A stretch of 28,186 nt of DNA from a virus. The number at the start of each line of letters is the position of its first letter. Position 1 is the first letter of the stretch. This document shows, one piece after another, positions 1-8,004 of this stretch. The notes beneath the pieces are model-generated. The model was not told where the DNA came from. It saw only the letters and a program-made list of their open reading frames with translations, and ran no database searches. The translations under genes and the position numbers were made by a program. The stretch covers positions 1-28,186 of the IMG/VR virus record IMGVR_UViG_3300044712_000105. One strand, 5' to 3'.

Positions 1-1105
1 TATAGCTATACTGATTCATCCCCCAATATTGGTTGTTTTGGGAAAGAAGCATATTACCGCTGGAATCTACAAGCACCCTTTCTGTGTTATTGGTGCTTAA
101 ATACAATGCCCCAGACTTGGTGTTGTTGATTGATAGATTTGTATTATCCCAATAAATTAAAGAAGCGGCTGCCCCAGCAATGTTTAATCCTAGTACTCCA
201 GTAGATGAACCGTTTATTTCTAAAACACCTCTATTTGCAACGTTATATAGAGACGCTCCTTGATTGACTAGTACTGCGCCAGAGCTATTAATTCGTAGTC
301 TTTCAACCGAGCTAGTATAAAAGTACCAGGACTGATTTGTCCTATCAAATGTGTAAAGCGGTGCAGGGGTTGTACCATCATATAATCCAACTGTATTTCC
401 AACGTAAGAATTGTAGAAATAAACATCTGATGTGGAATTTTTTATATGTAGTTGCGCCTCAGAAGCTCCTGCTTTAGCACCGATGGACGAAGCTACTTCT
501 AATGTTAACGAGGGGTTAGTAACCCCGATACCAACAGCTCCTGAGCTGGTAATACGCATCCGTTCTGTCATTGTGCCGGTTGCAGCGTTTGTTGAAAACT
601 GTAAATAGCCTTTAAGGTCGCCAGACGTAGAATTTTCTTTTCTACCCGCTATTTGCCCAAAAGCAGCAGAATTGGGTACTGTATCGTAATAGCCACCCAA
701 ACTAATTGCTCCACCAACATCGGCAGCTTGCGTAACATTTGTCCAAACTCTGAAAGCATTATTACCAGCACCATTATCTGTTAATGGGTTTGTTGTAAAA
801 CGAACATCTAATTTTGAACCAGGACTAGCAGTACCAATACCTACGTTACCACTTGAATCTTTATAAAACTGGCCTGAGCCTAGATTAACTACTCCTGTAC
901 CACCTGTAAGAGTTCCTGTGTAGGAAAGGTTTGTGAAGGCTGCGGCGGCGAAGTTGACTGTACCAGCAAAGGTTGCTGATTGGTCGGCATTTAGTGTTAA
1001 AGCTGTAGTTGGAGTAGCCCCTGTCTTGAAGACAAGCGTACCTGTAGTATCAGCCGTATATTGGAGGGCTGTACTTGTTAAGGTTGATGCGCTTATGATG
1101 CTCAT
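1..1105 (-). CDS. Tail fibre protein, C-terminal part missing at the window edge
   Basis: An open minus-strand frame of about 368 codons runs from an ATG at 1105 (GGAG five bases upstream) off the left end without a stop. The product is rich in Gly, Thr, Ser and Asn. It contains phage-fibre repeats: DSSGNVGIGTASPGSKLDV near residues 90-110, then TERMRITSSGAVGIG and VERLRINSSGAVLV. Such repeats are typical of trimeric beta-rich fibre shafts that often end in a receptor-binding or chaperone domain; that end is not visible. The same ERxRI-SSG motif occurs in the fibre at 1772-2974, so the two genes are probably paralogues. Role in host recognition is inferred from the family. Confidence 0.85.
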   Translation of the reverse strand, partial: MSIISASTLTSTALQYTADTTGTLVFKTGATPTTALTLNADQSATFAGTVNFAAAAFTNLSYTGTLTGGTGVVNLGSGQFYKDSSGNVGIGTASPGSKLDVRFTTNPLTDNGAGNNAFRVWTNVTQAADVGGAISLGGYYDTVPNSAAFGQIAGRKENSTSGDLKGYLQFSTNAATGTMTERMRITSSGAVGIGVTNPSLTLEVASSIGAKAGASEAQLHIKNSTSDVYFYNSYVGNTVGLYDGTTPAPLYTFDRTNQSWYFYTSSVERLRINSSGAVLVNQGASLYNVANRGVLEINGSSTGVLGLNIAGAAASLIYWDNTNLSINNTKSGALYLSTNNTERVLVDSSGNMLLSQNNQYWGMNQYSY

Positions 1106-1120
1106 GGCTACTCCGTCTTA

Positions 1121-1357
1121 TTACGAGTTAATTACTACTGGCTCTGTTACTTCTTCAACTTTAGTCAAAGCGTCTTTTAACAGTTTAATAAAAGCATCCT
1201 TGCCAACACGAAGCTGGTCTAAATTGAATTGTGCTGAGCTAATCTTGCGGTCTAAATCGGCTACGTGATTAGTAAGCATCTTCTGCTCATCAGTCATCTC
1301 TTCAAAAATATACTCTACATCATCAATGATTACGGGGGTCTTTTTGTCTTGTCCCAT
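1121..1357 (-). CDS. Small phage protein, DUF6447-like
   Basis: Encodes 78 aa with a GGAG ribosome site before the ATG at 1357. The N-terminus (MGQDKKTPVIIDDVEYIFEE) followed by a helix with MTDEQKMLTNHVADLDRKI and a coiled-coil-like stretch resembles the small DUF6447 family that sits beside tail fibre genes in many phages. That assignment is from memory of the pattern, not a search. It lies 15 bp upstream of the partial fibre gene in the same operon. Function unknown; a fibre-associated or assembly role is only a guess from position. Confidence 0.75.
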   Translation of the reverse strand: MGQDKKTPVIIDDVEYIFEEMTDEQKMLTNHVADLDRKISSAQFNLDQLRVGKDAFIKLLKDALTKVEEVTEPVVINS

Positions 1358-1393
1358 GTCATTTCTCCTATGGTTGTACTACGGTTAAAAAAC

Positions 1394-1750
1394 TTAAATT
1401 ACTGGTTCTGGCGGCGTTGGTGCAGGTGCCCAAGGTAACGGAGGGGTTACGATTGGTGGGTTAATCTGGTTAGCAATTTGTGCATCAAGCGCTTCTTGCA
1501 ACTGAGTAACTGCATCAATACCCATAGCTTCTTGAACCCAGCCAACTACTTGCTCTTGAGTCAAGGCATCATATGGTGTAAATCCTTTACCTCCATTATA
1601 AGTAAAGCCTTGTGTACCATAAGCATATCCGTTGTAAGTGCCATCAGTAGCAGAAACAGACCAGTGCGCTGTAACTACGAAGTCTGTATCACCTTGAATT
1701 TGTGGGATGCAATCAAGTTGCTGGATGTCCCATTGATATGTGATTGTCAT
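1394..1750 (-). CDS. Phage protein, DUF7936-like, between the fibre genes
   Basis: Encodes 118 aa. The first 80 residues look like a compact beta-rich fold (TYQWDIQQLDCIPQ, VVTAHWSVSATDGTYNGYAYG). They are followed by FTPYDALTQEQVVGWVQEA, a helical segment, and a proline-rich tail (PPIVTPPLPWAPAPTPPEP). This order (W...D..., VHW-type strand, FTPY-LT--QV-GWV) matches a small family widespread next to tail fibres, recalled as DUF7936. No catalytic motif is visible. Probably a virion or fibre accessory protein, inferred from context only. Confidence 0.75.
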   Translation of the reverse strand: MTITYQWDIQQLDCIPQIQGDTDFVVTAHWSVSATDGTYNGYAYGTQGFTYNGGKGFTPYDALTQEQVVGWVQEAMGIDAVTQLQEALDAQIANQINPPIVTPPLPWAPAPTPPEPVI

Positions 1751-1771
1751 TTATTTTCCTTTTAAAAATTT

Positions 1772-2974
1772 TTAAACAAACGGGAAGTATTCTATAGAAA
1801 AAGCCACAGAACCAACCGAAAAGCCGTTAGTAGATTTTATCTGTACATACCCCCCAGAAATTCTTACATCTGGAACAGCATAGTTATTACCAGCTAGAGC
1901 GGTATCAAACGGCCCACTTAATGTATACCCTGTGGATGATGCATACGCAAGGGTGTATTTAGCAAAATACACGTTAACAGTGCCGTTTTCTACACCTGTA
2001 AAGTACATATTTGCACCATAACGGCTTGCCGTGTTATCTAATTGGAAAAGATTTACCCAAGTTGCACCCTGCATAGCTGTAGTAGCAACGGGGTATCTTT
2101 GGATGGTTTTGCATACAAAAGTATTTGATGACCCCATTGGTTGGGCTGTAACTCCAACTAATAAATTACCAGAGGTATCAATACGCATACGTTCTGTGTT
2201 GCTTGAGCCAATACCAAACATCAACCCATTAGCATCGCTAGAAATTCTAGCTACGTTTGAGCTATTAACTGAGAAATCTAAGTACGCTAAATAGCCTGTA
2301 GAAGAATTAATTTTAGCTAAAGAATACCCAGTAGGAGAAGTAAGTGAAAATACAGTAGCAGTTCCCATTTCTAGGGAGGATTTTTGTGTACCAGCAAAGT
2401 CTCGATAGTACATATTAGCACCATCAAAATAACTGTTACCACTACCACCGTAATCCCACGTCAAACGACTCGCAACACCATTAAGGACTGCTGACGTAGC
2501 GCCTGCTGTAGCTTGAGTAACAGTAAATTTTCCACCAGCAGTGGCAGTTCCAACCATGGCATTACCTGACGTATCAATACGCATACGCTCGGAACCACCT
2601 ACAAGCATTGTTAATGGTAGGTAAGAGCCTGTACCACGGAGGCCAGAAACAATCCTTACCTCTGAACTAGTTAGAGCGAGCTGCCCAACACTTGCATTTG
2701 TACCACCTGAAGAGTCAGAATTTACTTCAAACTGTACGTTTGTACTTGTTCCATTAGGGGTTGCAATTATTCCAGTTTGACCATTAACTGTGCTACTTTG
2801 TATTTGTACACGGTTAGCTATAGTGCCAGTGCTAAAATCACCGGTAATTCTAGAGCCTGTGCTTGTAAAAGTCAGATTTCCGCCTGTGCTGATTCCGCCT
2901 GTATTAACAGTAGCGCCAGTAACTGTAAGGGCTGGGGTTGTTATCCCTAGTGTGCCGTCAAGAAGAATTGTCAT
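1772..2974 (-). CDS. Tail fibre protein
   Basis: Encodes 400 aa, strongly Gly/Ser/Thr/Asn-rich and lacking catalytic motifs. It starts with MTILLDGTLGITTPALTVTG, a common start of phage fibres. Two shaft-type repeats, SERMRIDTSGNAMVG (about residue 130) and NTERMRIDTSGNLLVG (about residue 260), are shared with the fibre at 1-1105. The last about 120 residues lack the repeat and probably form the tip or trimerisation domain. The ATG at 2974 directly follows the stop of the gene at 2976 (TAACATG), with no strong ribosome site, so translation may depend on coupling. Role in host adsorption is inferred from composition and repeats. Confidence 0.85.
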   Translation of the reverse strand: MTILLDGTLGITTPALTVTGATVNTGGISTGGNLTFTSTGSRITGDFSTGTIANRVQIQSSTVNGQTGIIATPNGTSTNVQFEVNSDSSGGTNASVGQLALTSSEVRIVSGLRGTGSYLPLTMLVGGSERMRIDTSGNAMVGTATAGGKFTVTQATAGATSAVLNGVASRLTWDYGGSGNSYFDGANMYYRDFAGTQKSSLEMGTATVFSLTSPTGYSLAKINSSTGYLAYLDFSVNSSNVARISSDANGLMFGIGSSNTERMRIDTSGNLLVGVTAQPMGSSNTFVCKTIQRYPVATTAMQGATWVNLFQLDNTASRYGANMYFTGVENGTVNVYFAKYTLAYASSTGYTLSGPFDTALAGNNYAVPDVRISGGYVQIKSTNGFSVGSVAFSIEYFPFV

Positions 2975-2975
2975 G

Positions 2976-3440
2976 TTAGATAATCACCAATCTTTGTCCA
3001 GAGGCAATAGTTACTGTTACGCCTGATGCAGTAGTAATAGGGCCAACAGCAAAGCCGTTAGTGCCAGTATCTAAAGTATAAGTCTGGCTCTCAGTTGTTT
3101 GGTTAACTTGAATTGACTGACCAGAACCACCAAGGCCGACCATTTCGGATGGCATATCAACGAATACGTTCTTAGCACCAGAACCAAATACAGTCTTAGC
3201 TCCAGCATTAGACGAAGAGATTACTGTAGTACGGGCAAGAGTAGGGCCAGTAGTTGAATATGTGCCAATTCCTACTTCCCAGTTGTTTGTGGCTTGCTCT
3301 ACGATGGTGTAGTAAGTTGTATTACCATTTCCAACGGCAGCAAAAGACTGGAAGCCGAGAACGGCTCCGTCTAAAACCATATCACTAGTACCAGTAGTAG
3401 TAGAGGTTTCCTGTACTCTATCCGCTAAAACGAGAGCCAT
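2976..3440 (-). CDS. Tail or fibre-associated structural protein
   Basis: Encodes 154 aa, starting MALVLADRVQETSTTTGTSD. It is a beta-rich, Gly/Thr-rich sequence with FQSFAAVGNGNTTYYTIV and VGIGTYSTTGPTLARTTV, a pattern common in small virion proteins encoded next to tail fibres in environmental phages. No enzyme motif is present. The ATG at 3440 has AAGGAGC upstream. It lies 10 bp after the gene at 3451 and is coupled to the fibre gene at 2974. A virion role is inferred from composition and position. Confidence 0.7.
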   Translation of the reverse strand: MALVLADRVQETSTTTGTSDMVLDGAVLGFQSFAAVGNGNTTYYTIVEQATNNWEVGIGTYSTTGPTLARTTVISSSNAGAKTVFGSGAKNVFVDMPSEMVGLGGSGQSIQVNQTTESQTYTLDTGTNGFAVGPITTASGVTVTIASGQRLVII

Positions 3441-3450
3441 TTAAAGCTCC

Positions 3451-4044
3451 TTAACCAGCTGCGCTTAGTTGGTATGTAACGTTAATTGTATCGCCAGAAG
3501 TTACAGTTTTAGAACCAGCAGTAAATGCGCCGATACTAAACAATGTACCAGTAGTGCTATCAATTGTTGAAGAACCACCAACGTTGATAAACGCACCGTA
3601 CACAGTACCTGAACCAGTCATAGAGAACACAACCGCTGCTGAAGTAGATTTAACCGCTGGGTTAGCTACAGTAGATGCAGAGAACGTAGGGGTCTTACGT
3701 GTTCCAGAATATGTAGGGGCATTAGCACCGCCTACTTCAAACCAACCAGCGTGAGACGCTTGAGTATCGCCATAAGCAGGTGTGAATGTAGAAGAACCGT
3801 TAGCACCACCTAGGCCCATAACAATCGCACCAGCTGCAGTGTTACCAAGGTAAGCATCGTTTAAAGATGCACGACCTACGTTAGTAGTCAAGTTCTCAAT
3901 GGTATCAGACCATTTTTCATTGCCATTTGCATCATAGCAAGTAGCTGTGTAATAGCCGTCTACTTCTACTTTTTCTACATGGCTACCACCGCAGCTCATA
4001 GTGGCGCTAATCTTATCGCCCATGCCTAAAATCTCGTCACTCAT
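3451..4044 (-). CDS. Tail structural protein, function unassigned
   Basis: Encodes 197 aa. The N-terminal third (MSDEILGMGDKISATMSCGG, then VEVDGYYTATCYDANGNEKWSDTIENL) looks like a strand-rich domain, followed by a long low-complexity Gly/Ser/Thr/Ala region ending TVTSGDTINVTYQLSAAG. Small phage structural proteins near adaptors often have this shape. Start ATG at 4044 with GGAG seven bases upstream. No specific function can be read; presence in the virion is inferred from neighbours. Confidence 0.7.
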   Translation of the reverse strand: MSDEILGMGDKISATMSCGGSHVEKVEVDGYYTATCYDANGNEKWSDTIENLTTNVGRASLNDAYLGNTAAGAIVMGLGGANGSSTFTPAYGDTQASHAGWFEVGGANAPTYSGTRKTPTFSASTVANPAVKSTSAAVVFSMTGSGTVYGAFINVGGSSTIDSTTGTLFSIGAFTAGSKTVTSGDTINVTYQLSAAG

Positions 4045-4052
4045 AAGTGCTC

Positions 4053-4487
4053 CTAGTTAAGTCTAATAATGGCGGTAGTCGCCGTTGGTGTTGGGAAAGT
4101 TACTGTAAATGTTCCTGCTCCGGTATTCGTTTTATCCGACCCAAAATCTAGTACAGCAACAGCAGCTCCAGTAGTGGAATTATATATCAATGCAGCTCTA
4201 GCAGTAAAGGAAGCGCCGGTCCAAGTTACATTAGCAAAGTTAATAAAAGCCGTATCTGAAGCTGCGTCAAAAGTAGGTACTTGGGAAACAGTTAAAATCT
4301 TACCACCTGCGGTATACCCGGTCCCTGTGATTTCCCCATCTGTTGAATATGCTAGGGTATCAGGGGTTAGGTTTGCCAAAGATGTATAAAGGGCTATCTT
4401 ATAGACATAAGTAGTCCCAACGGCAAAGTTCTCTAAACCGCTTAAACAGTTTTGTTTAAAGATGTTGCATTGGCCTTGAGAAATCAT
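4053..4487 (-). CDS. Tail structural protein, function unassigned
   Basis: Encodes 144 aa with KIALYTSLANLTPDTLAYSTDGEI followed by GYTAGGKILTV and a beta-rich remainder ending TTAIIRLN. The KIALYTSLA-L and GYTAGG signatures recur in small virion proteins of podovirus-like environmental phages. The ATG at 4487 overlaps the stop of the upstream adaptor gene (TAATG), so the two are translationally coupled. Function beyond a structural role is unknown. Confidence 0.7.
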   Translation of the reverse strand: MISQGQCNIFKQNCLSGLENFAVGTTYVYKIALYTSLANLTPDTLAYSTDGEITGTGYTAGGKILTVSQVPTFDAASDTAFINFANVTWTGASFTARAALIYNSTTGAAVAVLDFGSDKTNTGAGTFTVTFPTPTATTAIIRLN

Positions 4488-5455
4488 TATGAGCCTCTAC
4501 CGCTTACGTTGATTTTTAGCTGACCGTTTCTGTATGCATCGCCACGCTCTAAGCCATCGCCCAAACGTGTTAATTGCTGGATAGCCTCTTGGTACATCTT
4601 CTCGTAATAAGTAACCATATCCTGCTCACCTTTCATGAACAAGATTGCCTCACGCATAGCGCCATAGAACAGGACTGGGTCATAGTTATCGCCGAGCCAA
4701 CTTGTGCCAGCAGGGTTATCAATAGCGCCAACAGTATATACAAAACCTGAACCTGTACCGCCAATATAGATAGGGTTAATAGTTAGCTGGTTGCCAACAA
4801 TATAAAAATTACCGCCATTTTGGACAGTAACAGAAGTAACTTGACCACCAGTAACAACTACGTTCGCTGTTGCTCCAGCACCGTTACCAGTAATACCTGA
4901 TACATATTGGAATGGTACGTTAGCGTAAGAGCCATTTGTATATAAAGTACCGCCAGTAAATGTACCTGTACCAGAAATAGCACCCTGAACAATAGAAACT
5001 GGGTAGTAGAAATAGTGTAACTCTACGTTATAGCTTTGGTCAGGAGTAGGGGCCATCATAAAAGATAGCTCATTAGCGTTAGTATATTGTGAACCAAATA
5101 ACGCATAGTACTTAGGAACACCCTGTGGGGTGCCTTGATACGCTGGGCTTGTATAAACTACTGTAGGGTAGGCTTCACGTAAAAAGTTAACGTCTTTGTT
5201 TATCAAGAAGTTATAGTTATTAGTTGAGTCAATAACTGCTAAAGAGTAGGTAGACAAAAAGTCTTCTGGGGCTGATAAATACTGGTTCCCAGCCGTAAGT
5301 GTACCTGTCACGTTTTTACGTAACGAAGGAATCTGAACGCTGTTATAAATCCTATCTTCTGCTTCTCTAACAAAGCGTGGGATGTTATTTACAAACAGCG
5401 GTTCATTATTCTCGCTGTAGTCAATGATTGCTTGGTACAGCTCGGTATACTTCAT
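4487..5455 (-). CDS. Head-tail adaptor protein, SU10-type
   Basis: Encodes 322 aa. The N-terminal half (MKYTELYQAIIDYSENNEPL, then FVNNIPRFVREAEDRIYN and a beta region with YLSAPEDFLSTYSLAV) matches the phage adaptor pattern I associate with SU10-like podoviruses. Such proteins form the ring below the portal. A Gly-rich insertion at about residues 160-235 (GAGATANVVVTGGQVTSVTV, NGGNFYIVG) looks like a separate beta module. The C-terminus (NYDPVLFYGAMREAILFMKG...YYEKMYQEAIQQL) returns to adaptor-like helices. Family assignment is by pattern, without a search. Confidence 0.75.
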   Translation of the reverse strand: MKYTELYQAIIDYSENNEPLFVNNIPRFVREAEDRIYNSVQIPSLRKNVTGTLTAGNQYLSAPEDFLSTYSLAVIDSTNNYNFLINKDVNFLREAYPTVVYTSPAYQGTPQGVPKYYALFGSQYTNANELSFMMAPTPDQSYNVELHYFYYPVSIVQGAISGTGTFTGGTLYTNGSYANVPFQYVSGITGNGAGATANVVVTGGQVTSVTVQNGGNFYIVGNQLTINPIYIGGTGSGFVYTVGAIDNPAGTSWLGDNYDPVLFYGAMREAILFMKGEQDMVTYYEKMYQEAIQQLTRLGDGLERGDAYRNGQLKINVSGRGS

Positions 5456-5468
5456 CTAAGGTTGTTCC

Positions 5469-5711
5469 TTAAGCCATTGGGCCACGAGCCATCTTACCCT
5501 TAGTCTGTGCTTTACCGCCACGAACTTGGATACCAGAAGTCTTAGTTGGCTTGTAATTACCTTTGCTAACGCTACCTACAGAAATGTTCATTTCGTCCAT
5601 GTATTCTTTACCGGACTTTGTAGACATTGCTGGCAAGTCACCGCTAACGCTTTTACCACTCATTGTATGTGGCTTTGCATATTTTTCAGCAGGTTTATTA
5701 TTAATTGCCAT
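5469..5711 (-). CDS. Small basic virion-module protein
   Basis: Encodes 80 aa rich in Lys, Gly, Ser and Met. The C-terminus GIQVRGGKAQTKGKMARGPM resembles a short tail (RG--A-TKG---RGPMA) I recall from many small phage proteins encoded beside adaptors. No fold or enzyme motif is visible and much of it is probably disordered. It is one of six small Lys/Gly-rich proteins encoded between 5.4 and 8.5 kb. Function unknown; DNA contact or assembly help is possible from charge alone. Confidence 0.7.
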   Translation of the reverse strand: MAINNKPAEKYAKPHTMSGKSVSGDLPAMSTKSGKEYMDEMNISVGSVSKGNYKPTKTSGIQVRGGKAQTKGKMARGPMA

Positions 5712-5713
5712 GA

Positions 5714-5911
5714 TTAGAATCCTTTGCCTTTGAGGCCAATAGAACCAAACTGGTTGTGCAAACGAGCACGGCTGCTGCCGTCAGCTTTACGCATTTCGTT
5801 TGATACGCCAAGGCTCTTATTTGCCTTCATAGTTTTTGCTGTTGGGCCTGAATCACCTAAGTTTTTACCCTTAGTTGCACCCTTTTTAATAACGCCGTCG
5901 CTTTTTGCCAT
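5714..5911 (-). CDS. Small basic protein, unknown function
   Basis: Encodes 65 aa (MAKSDGVIKKGATKGKNLGD... RARLHNQFGSIGLKGKGF). It is Lys/Gly-rich without hydrophobic core segments, so probably disordered until bound. It sits 2 bp upstream of the 80-aa basic protein gene and 9 bp downstream of the zinc-ribbon gene, clearly within the same transcription unit. No known domain is recognised. Confidence 0.65.
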   Translation of the reverse strand: MAKSDGVIKKGATKGKNLGDSGPTAKTMKANKSLGVSNEMRKADGSSRARLHNQFGSIGLKGKGF

Positions 5912-5920
5912 GTCCTACTC

Positions 5921-6337
5921 CTAATTAATTGTTACCTGCCCTACCGCAGTTACTACTACTAAATTGTTTGGTGTCTCATTATAGTCGTACGTCTGTCCTA
6001 CAGGGTTCCATCCCCATTGAATCACCCTACTACCACCGCTAGGTGTACCGTAGCCTAAAACTGCAGTACCGCCATTAACATTCACATCTAGCCCAGTGTT
6101 GCCAGATTGATAATAACTATTATCTCGTCTTGGTTCCCGCACAGCTTGCGGGTCATTGACTGGGTACATCCCTAATTGTAACTGAGGTTGGTCTTCTTCC
6201 CAACACTCAGGACATACTTTAATGCTAACATTTTTTGTCTTAATTGTTAGCTTTTTTAATACTGTTAGCTTAAACCGAAATGCGCATCTATCGCACTCAG
6301 CAATTGCAAACCGACCAGAAGCAAATTGGGTAGTCAT
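5921..6337 (-). CDS. Zinc-ribbon protein of the head-tail module
   Basis: Encodes 138 aa. Cys15/Cys18 (CDRC) and Cys42/Cys45 (CPEC) flank about 23 residues, forming a clear four-cysteine zinc ribbon. The pattern CDRCxFRF...L...VCPECWEEDQPQLQLG is a recurrent phage family found beside adaptor genes. The C-terminal half is Gly/Asn-rich and ends in short beta stretches (NNLVVVTAVGQVTIN). The start ATG at 6337 overlaps the stop of the upstream gene (TAATG). Zinc binding is predicted from the cysteines; the role is unknown, possibly a connector component. Confidence 0.75.
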   Translation of the reverse strand: MTTQFASGRFAIAECDRCAFRFKLTVLKKLTIKTKNVSIKVCPECWEEDQPQLQLGMYPVNDPQAVREPRRDNSYYQSGNTGLDVNVNGGTAVLGYGTPSGGSRVIQWGWNPVGQTYDYNETPNNLVVVTAVGQVTIN

Positions 6338-7104
6338 TATCTGCTACTTATAAATGTTTGACGAGGAATAAACCTAATCGGAGCCTTTTCTCTATCTTCA
6401 TCTGCTGCTAACTGGAACTGCTGCTCATAATCTGCTTTGAGAGCTATAACTCGCTGAGCATCAATACCTTGAATCTTCATAGATAGGTAGTAAGCTAATC
6501 CAGCCACCATAGCGTTCACAAAACGGAAAGGAATGTCTTCGGTATTAACGCCGCCACCAGCGTCTTGGATGCGGCGTAAACGCCAATAAACGAAGGTATA
6601 GTAAGGGTTTCCTACAGTGCCCTGGTCTGGGGTAGGCCAAACAGTAATCTTAGGGGCATCAATACCTGTAATTGGGTCTGTACCAGCAGGCCCAGGAGGA
6701 GGGTACTTAGCACCACTCATACGCTGAATCCATACTTGGATAGGGCGGCTTTGGGCTAGTTTATTTGGGATTGTTGCGTATGTAGATACACTAATACGGC
6801 TAATTGTAATATCGGTTTGATTACTTTGTTGTCCAGCATTAGTTCTAATCTGATGCTCAAGTAAGTCAATTGTGTCAATAGGTAGGTCATAAGTATTTAC
6901 TCCTTGGACTAAAGGAATTTCACCCTGTTCAATAGTCCACATGTTAATACCACGGTTTGCCCACTCAATAGTAAGCAAGTTTAAAGAACGACGTGCAGTA
7001 CGTAAGTCATAGCCCGAGCGCAGCTCAGAGCCACAACGCTCAAATGCTTCTTCGACTAGCTCTGCTAGGTCTAGATTAAACGCTGATGAGCCTGATGTAG
7101 TCAT
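6337..7104 (-). CDS. Head-tail adaptor or stabilisation protein, P22 gp4-like
   Basis: Encodes 255 aa. The N-terminus LDLAELVEEAFERCGSELRS, then RSLNLLTIEWANRGINMWTI followed by a strand-rich middle (VNTYDLPIDTIDLLEHQIRT), is the hallmark of phage adaptors that dock under the portal and keep packaged DNA in place. The C-terminal half has an aromatic-rich strand region (YYTFVYWRLRRIQDAG) and helices (VAGLAYYLSMKIQG, ALKADYEQQFQLAADEDREK). Its start overlaps the stop of the gene at 7104-7283. The exact family is inferred from pattern. Confidence 0.75.
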   Translation of the reverse strand: MTTSGSSAFNLDLAELVEEAFERCGSELRSGYDLRTARRSLNLLTIEWANRGINMWTIEQGEIPLVQGVNTYDLPIDTIDLLEHQIRTNAGQQSNQTDITISRISVSTYATIPNKLAQSRPIQVWIQRMSGAKYPPPGPAGTDPITGIDAPKITVWPTPDQGTVGNPYYTFVYWRLRRIQDAGGGVNTEDIPFRFVNAMVAGLAYYLSMKIQGIDAQRVIALKADYEQQFQLAADEDREKAPIRFIPRQTFISSR

Positions 7105-7283
7105 TATTTCTTAAATCCCTTTAGGGTTTCCGCCAGCCTAGCCCGCTTACCCATCTTGCCGGGTTTCTTTGTAGCTGCAGCTAGTTTGCTGGACGGAATC
7201 TTTTTGTCAGCAGCAACGCCCAACGCCTTCTTCAAAGAGCCAGGTTTCTTAATAGCTTCCTTAATCCAATTTTTAGTAGCCAT
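7104..7283 (-). CDS. Small, strongly basic phage protein (59 aa)
   Basis: A 59-aa frame with ATG at 7283 and TAA at 7104-7106. It overlaps the previous gene's stop and the next gene's start, both as TAATG. The product starts MATKNWIKEAIKKPGSLKKA and ends KMGKRARLAETLKGFKK, with 16 Lys and 2 Arg against 3 acidic residues. The WI-EAIKKPGSL--ALG and GK-G-RARLA-TL pattern is familiar from small phage proteins of unknown role. Both overlaps and codon content support a real gene. Possible DNA or RNA contact is suggested by charge only. Confidence 0.75.
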   Translation of the reverse strand: MATKNWIKEAIKKPGSLKKALGVAADKKIPSSKLAAATKKPGKMGKRARLAETLKGFKK

Positions 7284-7507
7284 TATTTTTTCGCAGTCTT
7301 AGCAGATTTAATAAAGTCTGCCTTAGTAGGCGCTCCCTTAGTACCAGGCTTACGCATCTTTTCACCAGAGCCAGCTGCAATACGTGCTTGCTTCTTATGG
7401 ATGTTCTCGTATAACCCTACCTTGCCGCCTTTTGCAAGGACAGCAGACTTAGAAGTCTTTGGCATTTTGTTAGGGCTAATAGCGCCCATACCTCGGGAGG
7501 CTTTCAT
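7283..7507 (-). CDS. Small basic phage protein
   Basis: Encodes 74 aa (MKASRGMGAISPNKMPKTSK, then AVLAKGGKVGLYENIHKKQA, and GEKMRKPGTKGAPTKADFIK). The RGMGAI-P-KMP start and the I--KQ-RI--GSGEKMRKPG-KGAPT end are recurrent in phage late modules. Lys and Gly dominate and no structured domain is obvious. Its start overlaps the stop of the gene at 7507 and its stop overlaps the next start. Function unknown. Confidence 0.75.
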   Translation of the reverse strand: MKASRGMGAISPNKMPKTSKSAVLAKGGKVGLYENIHKKQARIAAGSGEKMRKPGTKGAPTKADFIKSAKTAKK

Positions 7508-8004
7508 TAAACCATTCGCCCTTTGGTTTTACCCTTAACTTCACAGCCACCACCTTTAGCCATGCATTTAACAGAGCCGCCTTTTTTCATTTTTACTTTA
7601 ACTTCTTTTTCCATTTTTTCACCACGAGCATATTCTTGTGGAGTAATTTTGCCAGACTTGATAGCCTTAGCTTCTTTTAACTCTTCTGAATAAGACTCTT
7701 TACCTTTGAATAATTTGCTTAGTGCCATACCACCCTCCTTAAGACCTGCGTATTTGTTAATATTAACATTCGGTACTTCTTTTTGATAGCCAAATGTGCT
7801 GCCGCCACGAGTGCGCTGCTTATTCACTTGGTTTTTACCACCAAAGGTGTACTTTACATCGCCACCAGTACCAAACTTCTTACCTTTGTCTGCTGCAATA
7901 AACTCTTTGCCTACATCCTGCGAGATGCCTAGGCGCTTGGCTGCCTTAGGGTCATGGGCAACCATAGCCATTAAATTATGTTGTTTTTTTGATTTGCTTG
8001 GCAT
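7507..8004 (-). CDS. Lys/Gly-rich phage protein with DUF3008-like start
   Basis: The best start is the ATG at 8004, which overlaps the stop of the upstream gene (TAATG) and gives 165 aa; a longer in-frame extension lies inside that gene and lacks support. MPSKSKKQHNLMAMVAHDPK resembles the MP-KSKAQ start of DUF3008-type proteins. GKEFIAADKGKKFGTGGD follows, then a basic body and a Lys/Gly/Cys tail (KMKKGGSVKCMAKGGGC). The repeated KGG blocks suggest disorder and nucleic-acid or protein contact. Function unknown. Confidence 0.72.
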   Translation of the reverse strand: MPSKSKKQHNLMAMVAHDPKAAKRLGISQDVGKEFIAADKGKKFGTGGDVKYTFGGKNQVNKQRTRGGSTFGYQKEVPNVNINKYAGLKEGGMALSKLFKGKESYSEELKEAKAIKSGKITPQEYARGEKMEKEVKVKMKKGGSVKCMAKGGGCEVKGKTKGRMV

